64,000 nucleotides of DNA from Liquidambar formosana (taxonomy: Eukaryota; Streptophyta; Magnoliopsida; Saxifragales; Altingiaceae): NCBI GenBank assembly GCA_039720395.1, contig CM077832.1:17517850-17581849 (forward strand), in the 5' to 3' direction. Below, in pieces: positions 22,816-35,699 of the stretch (position 1 is its first letter; each line of letters begins with the position of its first letter). Made by a program: the position numbers and the translations under genes. Below the pieces are notes generated by a model that was not told the DNA's origin, made no database searches, and saw only the letters and a program-made list of their open reading frames with translations.

Positions 22816-23170
22816 ATGAGATAAGAAAAAAAAGAAAGATAAGACTACACATCATAATAACTAATTTGAAGTGGTGAAGGTATAAAACAATAGGTATACC
22901 ATATTTTAAAATACGTAAGCGATTTTTAAAAACGTGAAACTTTATATACTACTCTTAACACTTCTATCTCGATCCACCTCGACAAAGTTCTAACAAGATG
23001 AGAAAAAAGAAAAAGTCACATGACTACACATTGACATGACTGATTAGAAGTGATAAAGTAGGACATAAAACTAACAAGCACGTCATAATCCAAAAACCTA
23101 GGCAACTTTTAGAGATGCAGAATCTTACTTGTATACCATCCCTAACACCCTTAGCCGATTTGACATAAGG
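22816..23170. repeat. Diverged tandem duplication, period about 180 bp
   Basis: 22823-22985 and 23003-23165 align throughout: GA(T)GAGA...AAAG, GACTACACAT, then TATAAAAC / CATAAAAC, TTTTTAAAAACGTG / ACTTTTAGAGATGC, and CTAACACCCTTA-like ends. The copies are clearly diverged, so the event is old. Non-coding. Confidence 0.55.
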
Positions 23171-23439
23171 TCCTTTTCAATGGTTGCACATAGAATCAAT
23201 TCACAAATTAAACCTAATTTTATATAATCTACAAAAGTCGTGTACGTTAGTAAATTAAACCAAAATTTAACCAAACTTAATCAAAATTAACCATTTTTTC
23301 TCAATGGGGGCTAAAGCACTTAGGTAAATTTCAATAAAATTACTTATCTAATTATTTTTTTTATTTTAAGTGGTTGCACATATGCACGGATGCACCTTAG
23401 TGCATCTACCCCTCTATTAGATATTTATTGAATTGAAGA

Positions 23440-23960
23440 CTCACCCTATAGTTATGTTTTTTGTAGGATAGATGGAAAAGTGAAATGAAAGAAATGTAAG
23501 AGTGATGGGTTTTTCATCTCTAGGAGAAGGAGACCATTTTTCCTTCGTTTGGTAGGATAGATGAAAGATGGATAGATGGAAAGATAATTTTTTTATTCCT
23601 GCATGTTTAGTATGAAGGAAAGAGAGGAAAGAATGAACATTATTTTATTATTTTGCCATTACACATAGTAGTAATGAACAAATTATTATAAGAATTAATC
23701 GAAGGGTAAATATGTCATTTTAACCCAAGAGCACTCTTTTCCTACCCATTTCCCCCCAAAAATGGGGGATGAGAAAAAGTGAAAAGGAGGGATACTCAAT
23801 CCCCCCTCTCCTTTCCATCATTCTCCCTTCTCTTCTACCAGACACACCCAATTATCTCAATTCTTCTCTTTTTTCTTCCTCCTCTTTCCCCTTACCAAAT
23901 ATGGGGTACAACAACCTAAAAAATTTCATCAATTTTCCTACTAAAAGCCCAAAAAAAAAA
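23440..23960. mobile_element. Fold-back-like repeat related to the one at 57.4 kb
   Basis: Left part is rich in GGTAGGATAGATGGAAAG and right part in complementary CTACCAGACACACCC / CTCTCCTTTCCATC words. The centre contains AAATATGTCATTTTAACCC, close to AAAATGACTATATTGTCCTC at 57615-57634 in inverted form. The ends were not fixed and no target duplication was identified. Confidence 0.4.
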
Positions 23961-23994
23961 AGAAAAAAGGAAAAAAAAAAATAGAGAAACTGTG

Positions 23995-25585
23995 TGATGA
24001 TCTACAAATCATTTGGGAAATAATAAAGTTTCAGTCGTCTAAAAGTGGGATTTTAGATGTCTGAAAGTTACTTGCAGACATCTAAAAATTTCAGAGAGCT
24101 ATGATTTTTGGGGTGCACTTTCAGACGTCTGGAGCCCAAATGAAAGTGTCAGTGGATAGTTTTTAATAAAGGGTTATTTGACGATTTTACCCCTCCTCCT
24201 CTTATAAAACCCACTTCTAATGGGTTTCTCACCCAATTTCGGTAGTAAGGGAAGAGAAGAGAAAAAGATAGAGAAACACGGAGCAAAGAAAAGGGAGTTC
24301 GACGGTGAAGAGCGTGACTGCTGAAGCTCGAATCCGACCTTGCCATGCTTGGATATTGCAATTTCCACCACAATCTATGTGTGTAAACCATTGGATTCAC
24401 GTTTCTAGTTACCATTTGAGAGGTATGTGCATTTTTCATAGTTGTAGATCATTATATGCATAATTTTGAGACATTATTACGGGTATTCGCATGTTTACAT
24501 GGAATATTACATATCTTACATGGGTATGGGGTTTGAATCTCTTAAAATCCACACACTTGAGAATTTAGGGTTTTGTATTGTACATTTTTCAGTTATATAC
24601 ATGTGGTATTTCAATTCTTACATGATTTTGGATGAAATGGGTTGATTTTGAAAACCTATTGAGTTATATTCCTTCAAAACAAACATTGGGGGTTTACTTT
24701 TATACAAGTGTTGAAAACCCATTTTCTACCATTTAAAATTCAAAATTGTTATAGGAGATTAACATGTAAATGGATGTGATGTTGAAGGCTACTGGAAACA
24801 GGATTACTGCGGTCCCAAAGAAAATGAACGTCTTGCTATGTCTTCCTATCCTTTAGTTCTAGTCTACGTGCCCAAAATGAGGTTACTTTCTGGACCCGAG
24901 TAGGAATCTATAATGTTTCCTCTTATTTTCGCACGTAAGGGCCCTATGACCTGGAGAAGATTATTCAGTTTATAAGACTGATGTTATGATTGCTAGATAT
25001 GGCGGATTATGCTTTGGATTGTTTACATGTTCTCCCTTCTTCACTTTAAATTTGTGTAACATAACCCCTGTTTAGTATATATCATTTCTTTTTAAATGAA
25101 CACAAATGGTTTTAAAAACTTGGTATAAAGTTTTGAAAAGTATAACCTGCTAAGTATATACTCACACCTACTTTAAAACTTTTTCACAGATTTTGAGTAA
25201 GGTAATGATGACTCATATGAGGAAAAATCACATCGAGGTTAGCATGGATATTGCATGTAGATGTGTATTTATTTTGTTATGGTCTGTATATGATTTAAAC
25301 AGATTTATTGTATTCTATACTATGTGTATTGACGATAGAACCTTGTGGAACTTATGCCAACTTATTTTATTGATTTTAACTGTGGATATTTAGACAATAA
25401 TTGATTTATATGCACAGGTTTACAAAGTCGATAACTTGATATGTCCCATTTTCATACGGGACCATACCGAATTTTATTAAAAATATTCATTTAAAATGTG
25501 ATTTTAATTATAAACCATCCCTGAATTTCATTTTTATTTATACTTTTCTTCTGACACGTCATGGCCTATTTTCTGGGTTGTGACA
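23995..25585 (+). repeat. Truncated Ty3/gypsy LTR (Tekay/Del-like), copy A
   Basis: It ends TTTCTGGGTTGTGACA at 25585 and is homologous, in inverted orientation, to the complete LTR at 30812-33428. A TATA-like CTTATAAAACCC lies around 24199. The expected TGTAACAC start is missing; homology stops near 23995 next to another repeat, so the 5' part was lost. The GGGTCGTGACA-type end is characteristic of plant Tekay/Del chromoviral LTRs; clade assignment is inferred. Confidence 0.65.
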
Positions 25586-26337
25586 AAGAGAATTAATTAT
25601 CCTCTTGATGCCACCTAGATACTTAAGAGGAGTAACAAATTAACATCTTGAGTTATTGTTATTAGGTATTAGGTATAAAAGAGTGACTAAGGGGAGGTAA
25701 CCACGTTACCATTTTTACTTAGGAAAGAAAAGGAGGGAAGTAACCATATTAAAGCCAAAACTTTGGAGCCATAACGTTGTGTACAAGAGAAAGGAAGATC
25801 TTTACCATACAATTGTGAGGGTATTTGAAGCTCATTTTTTTAAAAAATAAAAAATTCGTAGCACAGCACTATTCCCTTTAAATTAGGGGTAATTATGAAT
25901 AGGCCTTGTGCTTAAAGAGATTCTCTAGATCAATACAAATACTGAACCTAATTATAGCCCAAATAATTTCAATCAAGTATAAAATACTGTTCAATTTAAT
26001 AAAATGCGAGACTTTCCCTTTCATACTCCAAATACATGAACCCCTTAACGTGATGAAGTCATATGAAATTGGTATAACGAGATATATTTCAGTAATATTT
26101 TTCTTAGTATGTGCACTAACTTACATAACCCAATGATTCGGTTCATGTATAAGATATTATTGTTACTTTAGAGGATGTGTTAGGACTAATTATTTACTTG
26201 TTAATAAGTTATCTTATGGTGGTGATATAGGTAAAATGGATTTTCACTATGATGTTCAACTTGTGTTATTGCTATGATGGTTAGTTAATTCGTACCCAGA
26301 CCAAGGCATAAAGTATAAAGGCAAAATTTCGAATGAT
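25586..26337. other. Non-coding DNA between LTRs
   Basis: AT-rich; no gene is supported. It continues at 28037-28092 after removal of the solo LTR at 26343-28031. Confidence 0.4.
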
Positions 26338-26342
26338 ATTGC

Positions 26343-28031
26343 TGTTAGGATTATGCCCTAGAGCCAATCATAGAGATGATTGTTTAGGGATTTGGAACAA
26401 TCATTTGATTTCATTTATATATGTCACATTTATTATTGATTTAATAAAATGGCTTATTCTATTATATTTATGTGCATCATTTATATTGACATAATATGTC
26501 CATGGAGTTAGAGTTGAGAATATGAAATTACAAAGGGTTGTAATTTTGAGACTGTAAATATATATCTGTAATAAACTCCTAAATCATTCCTAGTTGAAGG
26601 TTCACTATGATGGACAGTAATGAACCATAGGACTAGCACTTATTAGGTTGACTCTATAGGAGGATAGCTAGTCTCAAGCTATTTGTGTGAAGATACTACA
26701 ACCAACAAGTGGGTACCTATTATAAGAATAGGTACACTGAATGTGACCAAAGATATGAAATAAATTGAATGGAGTTTTAACCTGCCTGTCAATAAGTTTC
26801 TCATTGTTATAATGGTACAAGTAATCCTTAGACCTGACACACCATGGTTGTCTTATGCATGTAGCTTTAGAAGTTTGATAACACTAAGAGCAGATCCTAT
26901 TCAGGGGTTTGTAAGGGTATTCATTGGCCCTACTGCTATGTGTGTGAAGGCATGTGAGTAATCAACAAGGAATCCATCACTCTTAGGAAAAAGGGAGTGA
27001 ATGTCTCATATAACATTCATTGAATATAACTCATTAAATCCATGGGCCCATAATAGTATGAATATGGAAAGGAGTTTCCATAAGTTCATCATTGAGTTGA
27101 TATTAATGAATGAGTATAAAGTAATTAAACTAGGGACTTGACAGACTTCCATGTCCTATTAGTTCAATTGGAGACATTGTGTTAATGGAAGGATGTAATT
27201 TTAACATGTAAACTATAACAGAAGGGTTCTTTGTAAATGACTATTCACATCATTAAGGACCATACCATGAGCCATATTTTAGGTGTTACTCATGGTTTGT
27301 AGAAGCCCTAATTGATATAAATGAGTTATAATCAATTAGGGAATTAAAAAGAGTTTCAATTAGACCCTTTAATGGAAAGTGTTCCATTGTGCACAACACG
27401 TGCTATCCCTACTACATAATGATGTGAACCCAATGGGTCTCACACTGATCATGTTAAGAGAGCTTGAATGTCTATTGGAGAGAGGGCATAAATTAATAAA
27501 AGAATTGTTCTTAAGGGGCAAGGTTGTATAAGATACAAATTAGAGGCGTTATGGTGCAATTAAAAGTAATTACAAAAAACCCTCTAGGGTTTGGAATCCC
27601 CCCTAGGACCGGCCCTATTAGTGGCTTTAAATAGCCTTGTTATGATGTGATGACATCATCACATTCACAATCCCCAAGTGCTGGCCAAATTTTACAAGGA
27701 GGCTCTCTCTCTCTCTCTCTTCTCCACCTCTAGCACCAACAAGGAAGAAGAAGGAAGGGACTTCAAGTTCAAGCTAGGTGTGGATACAGTTGGAGGCAGT
27801 ACACTTGGACTGCTCATTCATTGCTGCCCGGAGTTCACGCTTTGAGCAAAAAGGAGAAGACAAAGCTTGGAGCATAAAGGAGAAGACATTAATCAACTGT
27901 AAGTATCCTAACTCTCTTTGTAGTTAGGGTTTTTGTTTTGTATTATGCATAATTGGATTCATAGGATTGGGAATCGTAGGAAAATTTTTATTCCGCCTTT
28001 GTATGTTTTCTTCCCTATTCGATTCCCAACA
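26343..28031 (+). repeat. Solo LTR, family S, copy 1
   Basis: 1689 bp beginning TGTTAGGATTATGCCC and ending GATTCCCAACA, with ATTGC duplicated at 26338-26342 and 28032-28036. No internal region or primer site follows it. A near-identical LTR lies inverted at 43482-45176. A TATA-like CTTTAAATAGCC occurs around 27622. LTR edges suggest Ty1/copia; that is inferred. Confidence 0.9.
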
Positions 28032-28092
28032 ATTGCAACAAGTGAGGAATAACTTTTAAAGAACTTACCAGAGACATATGTGAAAGAATTGG

Positions 28093-28237
28093 TGTGGACG
28101 CGGGGAATCGAGTTTCATCTACTCCATGGAGTTTAAAGAGTCGCCACCTCATTTTAGGGAACTAGAAAACCACTTAAAACATTTTGTTTAAGAAAACAAT
28201 TTTGACTCCTTATTTTAAAAAAAAAAAAAGGTCATGA
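28093..28237 (-). repeat. LTR 3'-end fragment, family T (minus)
   Basis: It starts TGTGGACGCGGGG and contains GAGTCGCCACCTCATTTT. Its reverse complement aligns with the last 150 bp of the LTR at 29971-33957 and more weakly with that of 47804-50833. It breaks off where the next fragment begins. Confidence 0.6.
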
Positions 28238-29760
28238 TGTAGACACCCCATTTTTTACTAGTTGTCATTTTAAGTCTCGGGGGCCTAATGATGAGTTTAG
28301 TGAGATAATTCATGAATTATCCTTAAAGGATTAATGCGAATCACAGCATGGGATTATTGGTTAAAAATAAAGGAAAATTATTTCATTAAATTAGTTATTC
28401 TTCTCATACCACTAGCATGTTTATATATGTAATAGGTGTGTATACGCTTACATGTGATACATGCGCATGCGCATTAGCGATCACTTTCCTAAATATTAGA
28501 AAAGGTAATTTAATTTCCCTTTCCTTTTTGGATTAGAATGACTTTTCTAATTATTGATAATACCTTTTGATTATTCTCTAAGTAAACCTAGTCTAGAAAG
28601 GAAAGGAAAGGCAAAAACTTAATTTTCCTATATAAATACTCTTTTAATGCCTTAGAGGAAGAGGGGAGAATAAGGTTTTTAGAGAGTGAAATTCGTCATA
28701 ATTCAGCAATAGTTTTTCTAAAAATCAATGGGAGTGTTTCAATCATAACGTTTTACTCCGAACTCAAAATTTGATGAGATGGGTCTCTTTAGAACTATAA
28801 TTCAATCATATACAACTTTGGATTTCATGAGTTTTGTCTAATTTCAATGTTTTAATACCCAAAAACACAATTGAAATTTTTGCTGTTGCAAAGTGACAAA
28901 AATCACTTTTCTTTTCTCCTATTTTCTCTTTCGTTTTCTCTTTCCTTTCAAAGTCGAGAGAAGTTTGATCCTTTGCTGTGATAATACTTTGACAAAAAGG
29001 AGGATTTGTGTTGGTTTGATTCAATCCAAAGACTTGAGAGGTCATAAACAAGTATCAAGTTGGTAATTTGATTTTATTTAGCCTTTTTTATTTTAGTTTT
29101 TATTTTATTATTATGTTTATATTTATCTATTTATTTCTGCTTAAAGCATGGTTAGATTATTAGAGGTTTGTTTTATTTTGGTTGGTATATAATAGGATTT
29201 CTTAATTTCTTAATATTTTCATGTTCGTTAGGATTCTATTTCATATTAGTGGTTAATATTTTATGCTTTGCATATTAGATTAGTAGTACATCCAATTTAT
29301 TCATTTATTTTGTTTTCTTATTTATTTATCTATTAGTTTATTGTTTTTTAGTCCCCGTAACATGATTTAGTTTTACTTTTAGTTTTATATATTTTATTTA
29401 TTTAGGGGGCATGATTAGATTAAAGTAGGGATATTCACAGTATCTTTCCACATGTATATTTATCCTTGGTGAGTGCATACGCACTAGTCACTAGTGCGTA
29501 CACATCCCGATGGTGGTACATGCAAGTTAATATCTTTTAGTTATTTTTTGTTTGATTATTCTATTTAGAGTTCTTATAGATTAATCCTCTGTATACACTT
29601 CGCTCTTTGTTTTATTATTTATTTGTTTTGTTATTTTATCTCTTTTATTTTTATTTTCATTTTGTTTCTTTTATTTTTAATTTTTTTGAATTTTCTGTGA
29701 AGACAGGTTCGGATAGTGTGTGTATACGCACCCTGTATAGATGCGTACACACATAAGGTA
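28238..29760 (+). repeat. LTR 5'-part, family T (plus), boundaries incomplete
   Basis: It begins TGTAGACACCCCATTTTTTA, the same start as the family-T LTR at 47804-50833 (minus strand). A TATA box CTATATAAATACTC lies around 28629. No matching CA end with target duplication was found. Three clusters of palindromic GTATACGC/GCGTACAC words lie at 28434-28483, 29463-29522 and 29712-29755. Confidence 0.5.
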
Positions 29761-31512
29761 AGTATGTCAGTTTTATTCTTCATTTATTTCCATTTTTTTT
29801 TAGTATTTCTTTTATTTATTTTCTCGCTTAATTCTGGATCAAAGATTAATATTGTTTGTTTGTTTGTTTTTGGTTCTGTTTGTTTTTTATTACATAATAG
29901 TACTTTCATCAATTGATCAAGAAGCAAGAAATCGAGGCCGAGTTGTTTAGTTATTTTCTAGATGCATTACTTTAGACATCCCATTTTCATACCCTATTTC
30001 CACACCTCTCTGCCTTTACTTTATGCATATCATACTCATAGATTCATGCTCGGGAAGTGTCGTTGAATGATTAAGAGCTTTAATATGATGCTTTCAAATG
30101 CCCATAGTTAGAAGAGCAATGGAGAGTTCTAGAATTTTCATCCAAAATATGCTTTAAAACCAACTTTCTTATTTTTGCCATAATGTTTGACTTTGAAGTC
30201 GGATTTGGACGAAATTGTATTATTGAAAAGGTATTTTGAAGCCATATAACTTTACACCTGATGAAAAGTTTCTAATTCTAATGTTTTCATGCCCAAAAAG
30301 GTCCTTAAAGTAGCTACTTTTATAGAGTAACATAAATAAGAGTTTTTTATCTTCTTTTTAGTCCCACATCAGTTATAAAAGACTAATACCTCTTTTGAAA
30401 TGTACTATAAATAAGGGTTCTCCCCTCCTTCATTCTTCACCAAGTTTCAATTGAACTTTCCTAAGCAAAGTTAGGGTTCGAGTGTTTAGCTCAAAGGAAA
30501 CACCCAATGGTGCTTTCTTGAGCGAAACACTCGTTTTCGAGAGAAGAGTTCAAGTTGCTAAACTCGAGAGGGAAACACCAATTGATGCTTTCTTGAGTGA
30601 AACACTCATCCTATAAAGCTTAGGGAGCCATTTGTGGAGCGATTTGGATGGAACTTCCGCCAGAGTTTGTGATGATTAAATAAAGCCTTGTCTCGATTCT
30701 ATTAGGTATGATTCTAGAATTTTTTTAGCATGCTTAAGTTTGATGCCATAATATAAATGCTAATGTGATATTGTATGCTTCTCTTAGTTCTATCATTCGT
30801 AGGATAATATTTTTCACGACCCAGAAAATAGGCTATGGCGTGTCAATTTTAAAATCTAGATTATATGGAATTTGAGGATGGGTTGAAATTAAAATAATAA
30901 TTTAAGGGAATATTTTTAAGAAAATTCGGCATGATCCCATCTGTAAATAGGACATACCAAGTTCTCGACATTTAAAACCTGTACCATATAAACCGAATTC
31001 ATAACTATTCACAGTTCAAAATATAACATTTAAGTTGACATTCAATCTCATAAAATTCTATCGTCAATACACACATATAGAATACAAACATCTACTTAAA
31101 TACTGTACAGACCATAAATAATACATGCATTCATCATAAAATGCTCATGATAACCCTGATGCAATGCCTCCTCATATGAGTCATCATTACTCTGCTCATA
31201 ATATGCGAAAAATGTTTTAAAAATAGGCGTGAGTATAAACTCAGTAGATTACATTTTTCAAAGTAGTATATCAAGTTTTTAAAACCATTATGAGCAATTA
31301 AATAAAATGATATAACAAGAGATTGCATGTCACAAATTTTAAAATAAGTACAGGAGAACAAAAAAATCATCCATAGCATAAATCCGTCATATCTGGCAAT
31401 CCATATCATCAGTCTTTTAAACAAAATAATCTTCCCCAGGTCATGCGGGACCTCGTACGTGGAAATAAGAGGAAACACTATGGATCCCTACATGGGTCCA
31501 GAAAGTAACCTC

Positions 31513-32113
31513 TGTTAGAAATATTGAACAAAAACATAGATGTCGAAAATAAAGATATAAAATAATCTAATCTATAATAAAATAAGAAATAAACTTATCG
31601 ATTGAGGCGTGTGAGAACACTATCCTTAAGAGTTGATTTGCGCCCCTCGAAGTGAATCACTTGGTGCATCTAAGTCCTCTAGCGCCCCAACCCTCCAAGA
31701 TACAACAATCGTGTTCCTCGTATACGTGCACTCGCAAGTACAAGTAACCGAAAAGCTCTTTATCGTTCCATGAAAATATTCAATAAATATTGAAGAAAAC
31801 TAGATGAAATTTTATATAAAAGAACTTTATAGATGGAGAGATAAGAAGGATTGAGAAAAAGCTTTCTAAAACTTTTGTAGTTTTTCTCATACCAAGGAAG
31901 AAGAAGAAGAAGAAGACAACTAAAATCCATAAAAATGATAATGGAAAAACCATTTTTTTTTTCTCCAAAAGGATGTGTAACCCCAAATATAATATGCCCA
32001 CTAATTCATAATAATGGACCAAATAAATAAATGACATGATGGTTATAAAATCACATATAATAAATAATAATTTGAATCACACATTTTTTATTTTATTTAT
32101 AAAAAATCTAACA
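31513..32113 (-). repeat. Solo LTR nested within copy B
   Basis: 601 bp, TGTTAGA...CTAACA, with ACCTC at 31508-31512 and 32114-32118. The surrounding LTR sequence resumes on each side. About 45 bp of that host LTR (GAGGAAACACTATG... to AAGTAACCTC) is present on both sides (31467-31512 and 32124-32167), implying an older local duplication. TATA-like TATATAAA motifs favour minus-strand orientation. Superfamily not determined. Confidence 0.85.
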
Positions 32114-32859
32114 ACCTCATGATGAGGAAACACTATGAATCCTACATAGATCCAAAAAGTAACCTCATTTCGGGAATACTACAGTCGTTAAGACTGGAAA
32201 GTACCCTTTATTATCACATCCATTTATATGTTAATCTCCTAAAACCATTTTATTTATAATGGTAGAAAAACAGGTTTCCAATACTTATATAAAAGTGACT
32301 CCCAAATAGTTAATTACAAGAATTTAACAAATAGGTTTTCAAAATCAACCCATTGTACCCCAAATCAGGTAAGGGTATGCAAAACAATACAAATATAGCT
32401 AAATAGGGTATAAAACAAAACCCTAATTTCCCAAATATATGAATTTTTAAGAAATTCAAACCCCAATCTCATGTAAACATGTATCATATCATGTAAACAT
32501 GCAAAAACCCATGATAATGTACCAAATCATGCATACAATGGTTTACAACCATAAAAAATGTACCTACCTCTCAATTGGTAGCTAGAACAACAAATCTAAG
32601 GTTGTTCACATGTAGATCAAGGTGAAAATCGCAATATCTAAGTGTTACGGGGTCGGATCCCAGCTTTGGTGATCATGCTCCTCACCGTGGAGCCGCTCGC
32701 TTTCTCTCCTATGCTCCTCTCTCTCTCTATCCTTCTTTCTCTAAGTGTCTTAAGTACAAAATTATGAAATGAGGATCCTTGGTTCGTGTTCAAGGGGTTT
32801 TAAAACCACAGAGGGACACAAGCGTTATTTCAGCTTGAAAGCTAAAATATAGGTTGCTG

Positions 32860-33010
32860 CATAATTCAGTCGACTGAAATGTCACTAAAATATAGGTTGC
32901 TACACAATTCAGTCAATTGAATTGACATTTCAGTCGACTCAAATTTCTAGAATTGAAAGTTTCAGCTTCTGTGTAATTCAGTCGACTGAATTGACATTCC
33001 AGTCAACTCA
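32860..33010 (-). promoter_or_regulatory. Palindromic TTCAGTCGACTGAA repeats in LTR U3
   Basis: TTCAGTCGACTGAA is perfect at about 32865-32878 and as TTCAGTCGACTGAA again at about 32977-32990, with variants TTCAGTCAATTGAA (about 32909) and TTCAGTCGACTCAA (about 32929). They lie just upstream of the TATA-like region of copy B. Copy A has related but different palindromes there (CAGACGTCTG near 24123). They may be enhancer-like protein-binding sites. Confidence 0.6.
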
Positions 33011-35699
33011 ATCAGACAGAATACACTCCACAGCCTTATATTCATTAAATTAAGTAAATGTCCTCATTCTTTTTATTCTCCATTTACTTTAAGTTATTTA
33101 ATAAAAATAAGCAAACACCCCCTATTTGAATCCAAATAAAATATCAGAAAAATCAAATTCCAAGTATATCAAAATCTCATTTCCAAGTTTTAGTACAAAT
33201 CCGTCTCCCAACAGATTTTTCAAAAGCAAACATGTGTGGAACCCAATCCGAACATGCTAATAAAATTCCATAAAATCATAAATGTCTTATAATATTATAG
33301 CATTCCATTACCGTAAAAAATTATCTTTAAAAACAAAGATTTATGAAAATTCACTTTTTCCCAACACTTAGCCAAATTTACAGCGGCTTAAACCCTTAAT
33401 ACCTTACTTTAAAATTACAAGTGTTACAATATTAGTCTTTGATCTTGAATCTTGAATCAATTTCTTTTTTTAAATTAAAGTTGTTTATCAAAGAAATTTA
33501 TTTTTTCAATATAACTGTTTGACTAATAGTCTCCTACGAAGGGTGAAACACTTTCCCCTAACTTGTTTGATCGAACTACATGGAGTTTGATCCTCATAAG
33601 AGGTACGTAGGCCGCTTACTTAAGCCCAAGTCCAACCAAGCTTAGATTTTATCTTTTAATTTTCATAATTTCTAGTTATATTGCATTGTTGAAATTAACT
33701 AAGCCCAATTAATAAATGAGATCGATTTATTGAGTGAAATGGGTGCCTACAAGCCGTGGCTCGGAACTTTCCCATTTCGTAACATAGCCCCCAAACCCTT
33801 TGTTTTTTGGTTCAAGACCAGCCAATTTTCCAAATACGGAGTCAAAATTGTTTTTATAAAATAAATGCTTTTACTGGTTTCCTCATTCCCTAAAAATAAG
33901 GTGGCGACTCCCTTAAACTCCACAAGAGTGGATGGAACTCAATTCCTGATGACCACAATTAAAGAAGATTTTTCTAGAGTTTGCATCAACTTCCACTGGG
34001 AAAGTGTACATCAGTGAATTTGTTCTTCCATTATATGTCAACATCATTATTATCTTTATTTTAGTTAATTAGCAACCATTTTGAATTTAAGTGCATTCCT
34101 TCTATAGGTCTGAAACGAAGGACTTGACTGATTTTCTAAGCCAGGAACCACACAAAATTATTTGAAATTTCCTTAATTTTTTTAATCCATTGATTAGAAT
34201 CGTATCTAAAAATATGATTAGGTATTTCATATACTTTTGGTGCTAAAAATATCCATAGCATACATAAATCGTTTTTCAGGCAGCTATTGTTGCAGTTATG
34301 ATAGTTTCCTCTTGTTGCCCAATTAATACTGAATTTGAACCTTACTGTCTTGTCTTGATTTTGCTGTATTCTAGGTTTTATGTTTTATGATTTTTTCCAG
34401 GTTGTTGGTGTTTTGTTGTAGGTTTTATGTTTGCTGCTTTTTTATGGAAAAGTTTTAGTCTAGTTGTATGCATCTGTCATACTTGTTTTTCTAAAGGTGG
34501 ATAGATGTTTTGGACAAGAAAAAGGAACGAAAAAACATTGCTTTCGATGACATTTCAAAGAAACAATAGATTTTTTAAACCTAACAGAATATAAGTTATA
34601 TCACACAGTTCGCAACGTTTCTGGCCTTCTAAAAGCTTTTGAAAATTCAGTTAATCCCAGTGATAAATGTTTCATGCTCGAAGATGTTCTTTATAAACTT
34701 TGGGAAAAGTTTGTCATTGGTTCTACTCAACAAATTCATTACCAGAATTTAGATAGTAAGGCGATTGATGTCAATAGACGTTAGGTATATATTGTTTTGC
34801 AATTTTTTGCACTTCAAAACTTAATATTTGTTTTTACAGTTCAATATATCTTAAAAATTCATTTTTAATAGAATTTAGATATGCAAGTTTCATTCTGTGA
34901 TTAGTGCCAAAAGCAGCTAATTTGGGAGTTCAATTTCCAAAGTGTTTATGTTGGTTTCACTGAGGGTTTGAAAAAAAATAAAAAAATTAGGTAGAAGGTT
35001 TTTTTTTTTTAAATAAGTTTTTTAATAATAAATTTCTTAAAATAACTAAGATTTTTATATTTCTAGGAAAATATAAACTCACATAAAATGTATTCATAAG
35101 TTTGGTAAATTTTATGAAAATGTTTTTTCAGGAACCAAGGTTGTTATAGAGAACGGTGATGTCATCTTTGTAAAATTTAAATATGATCCTGCCACCCGTA
35201 AATTTGAATTTTTACTCAGGATTTAGTTTAGTTGAGTGTTTTATAGAATATTTTCTTTGAATTATTTTTTAAATCAATGTGTTAATCATAGGTCTAACTG
35301 TTGGCATTGAAAACGATTTTTTAGAATTTTAGAACCTGGTGAATTCCATTGCGAAATCATTTTTGCCTTTTCTCAGGTATTTCTATAGCACCAATGTGGG
35401 ATTTATTCAACATTTTGTGTTTGCAACTTGATGACATTAATATAATGTATGTTTTCTTGAACAACCCAAGTTAACAACCTTTGATTGTAAATCTTTTGAA
35501 CAAATTTTAATTGTAATAAATATAAGTATTCGTTATTTTAATTAATTTTTTTATTGTGTAGGCATAAGTGATACTTTATATATGAAAATCCTATGTTTTG
35601 AGAATGGATCAATCGGTTCCACTTTATTAAAAAGATTTACAAAATGTATATCACAAATTGGATTTGCTTAAGAAATATGTAACCCTTAGGATGAAGAAA

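Larger units (their letters stand above)
30812..33428 (-). repeat. Solo Tekay/Del-like LTR, copy B, nested
   Basis: Flanked by ATATT at 30807-30811 and 33429-33433. On the minus strand it starts TGTAACACTTGTAATTTT and ends CTGGGTCGTGAAA, the last bases one change from the usual GTGACA. It matches copy A (23995-25585) in opposite orientation. It sits inside the family-T LTR and itself contains the solo LTR 31513-32113; without that it is about 2.0 kb. Confidence 0.85.
29971..33957 (+). repeat. Solo LTR, family T, containing two nested LTRs
   Basis: It begins TTTAGACATCCCATTTT (one or two changes from the family start TGTAGACACCCCATTTT) and ends GATGACCACA. The flanks are ATTAC (29966-29970) and ATTAA (33958-33962), a one-mismatch target duplication. 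The uninterrupted paralogue at 35990-36075 shows the empty site. A TATA-like CTATAAATAAGG lies around 30410, and GAGGTACGTAGGC around 33600 is shared with the LTR at 47804. Excluding nested inserts it is about 1.37 kb. A Tat/Ogre-type gypsy LTR is likely but inferred. Confidence 0.75.
29915..35265 (+). pseudogene. Unrecognised gene fragment, copy 1, split by nested LTRs
   Basis: After removal of 29971-33957 the sequence aligns with 35900-37230. One recognisable exon starts after an AG at about 29900 and encodes QEIEAELFSYF, the reading frame being cut by the insertion. A second part near 34600-34790 encodes NVSGLLKAFE, KCFMLEDVLY, LWEKFVIGSTQQIHYQN. Stops and frameshifts make it non-functional. 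No family could be named; the exon-intron pattern suggests a real single-copy ancestor elsewhere in the genome. Confidence 0.6.

Noticed and set aside
28238..29760. Complete solo LTR beginning TGTAGACACC
   Set aside because: Start and TATA box fit, but no CA end with a copy of the preceding CATGA was found, so only a partial LTR is called.
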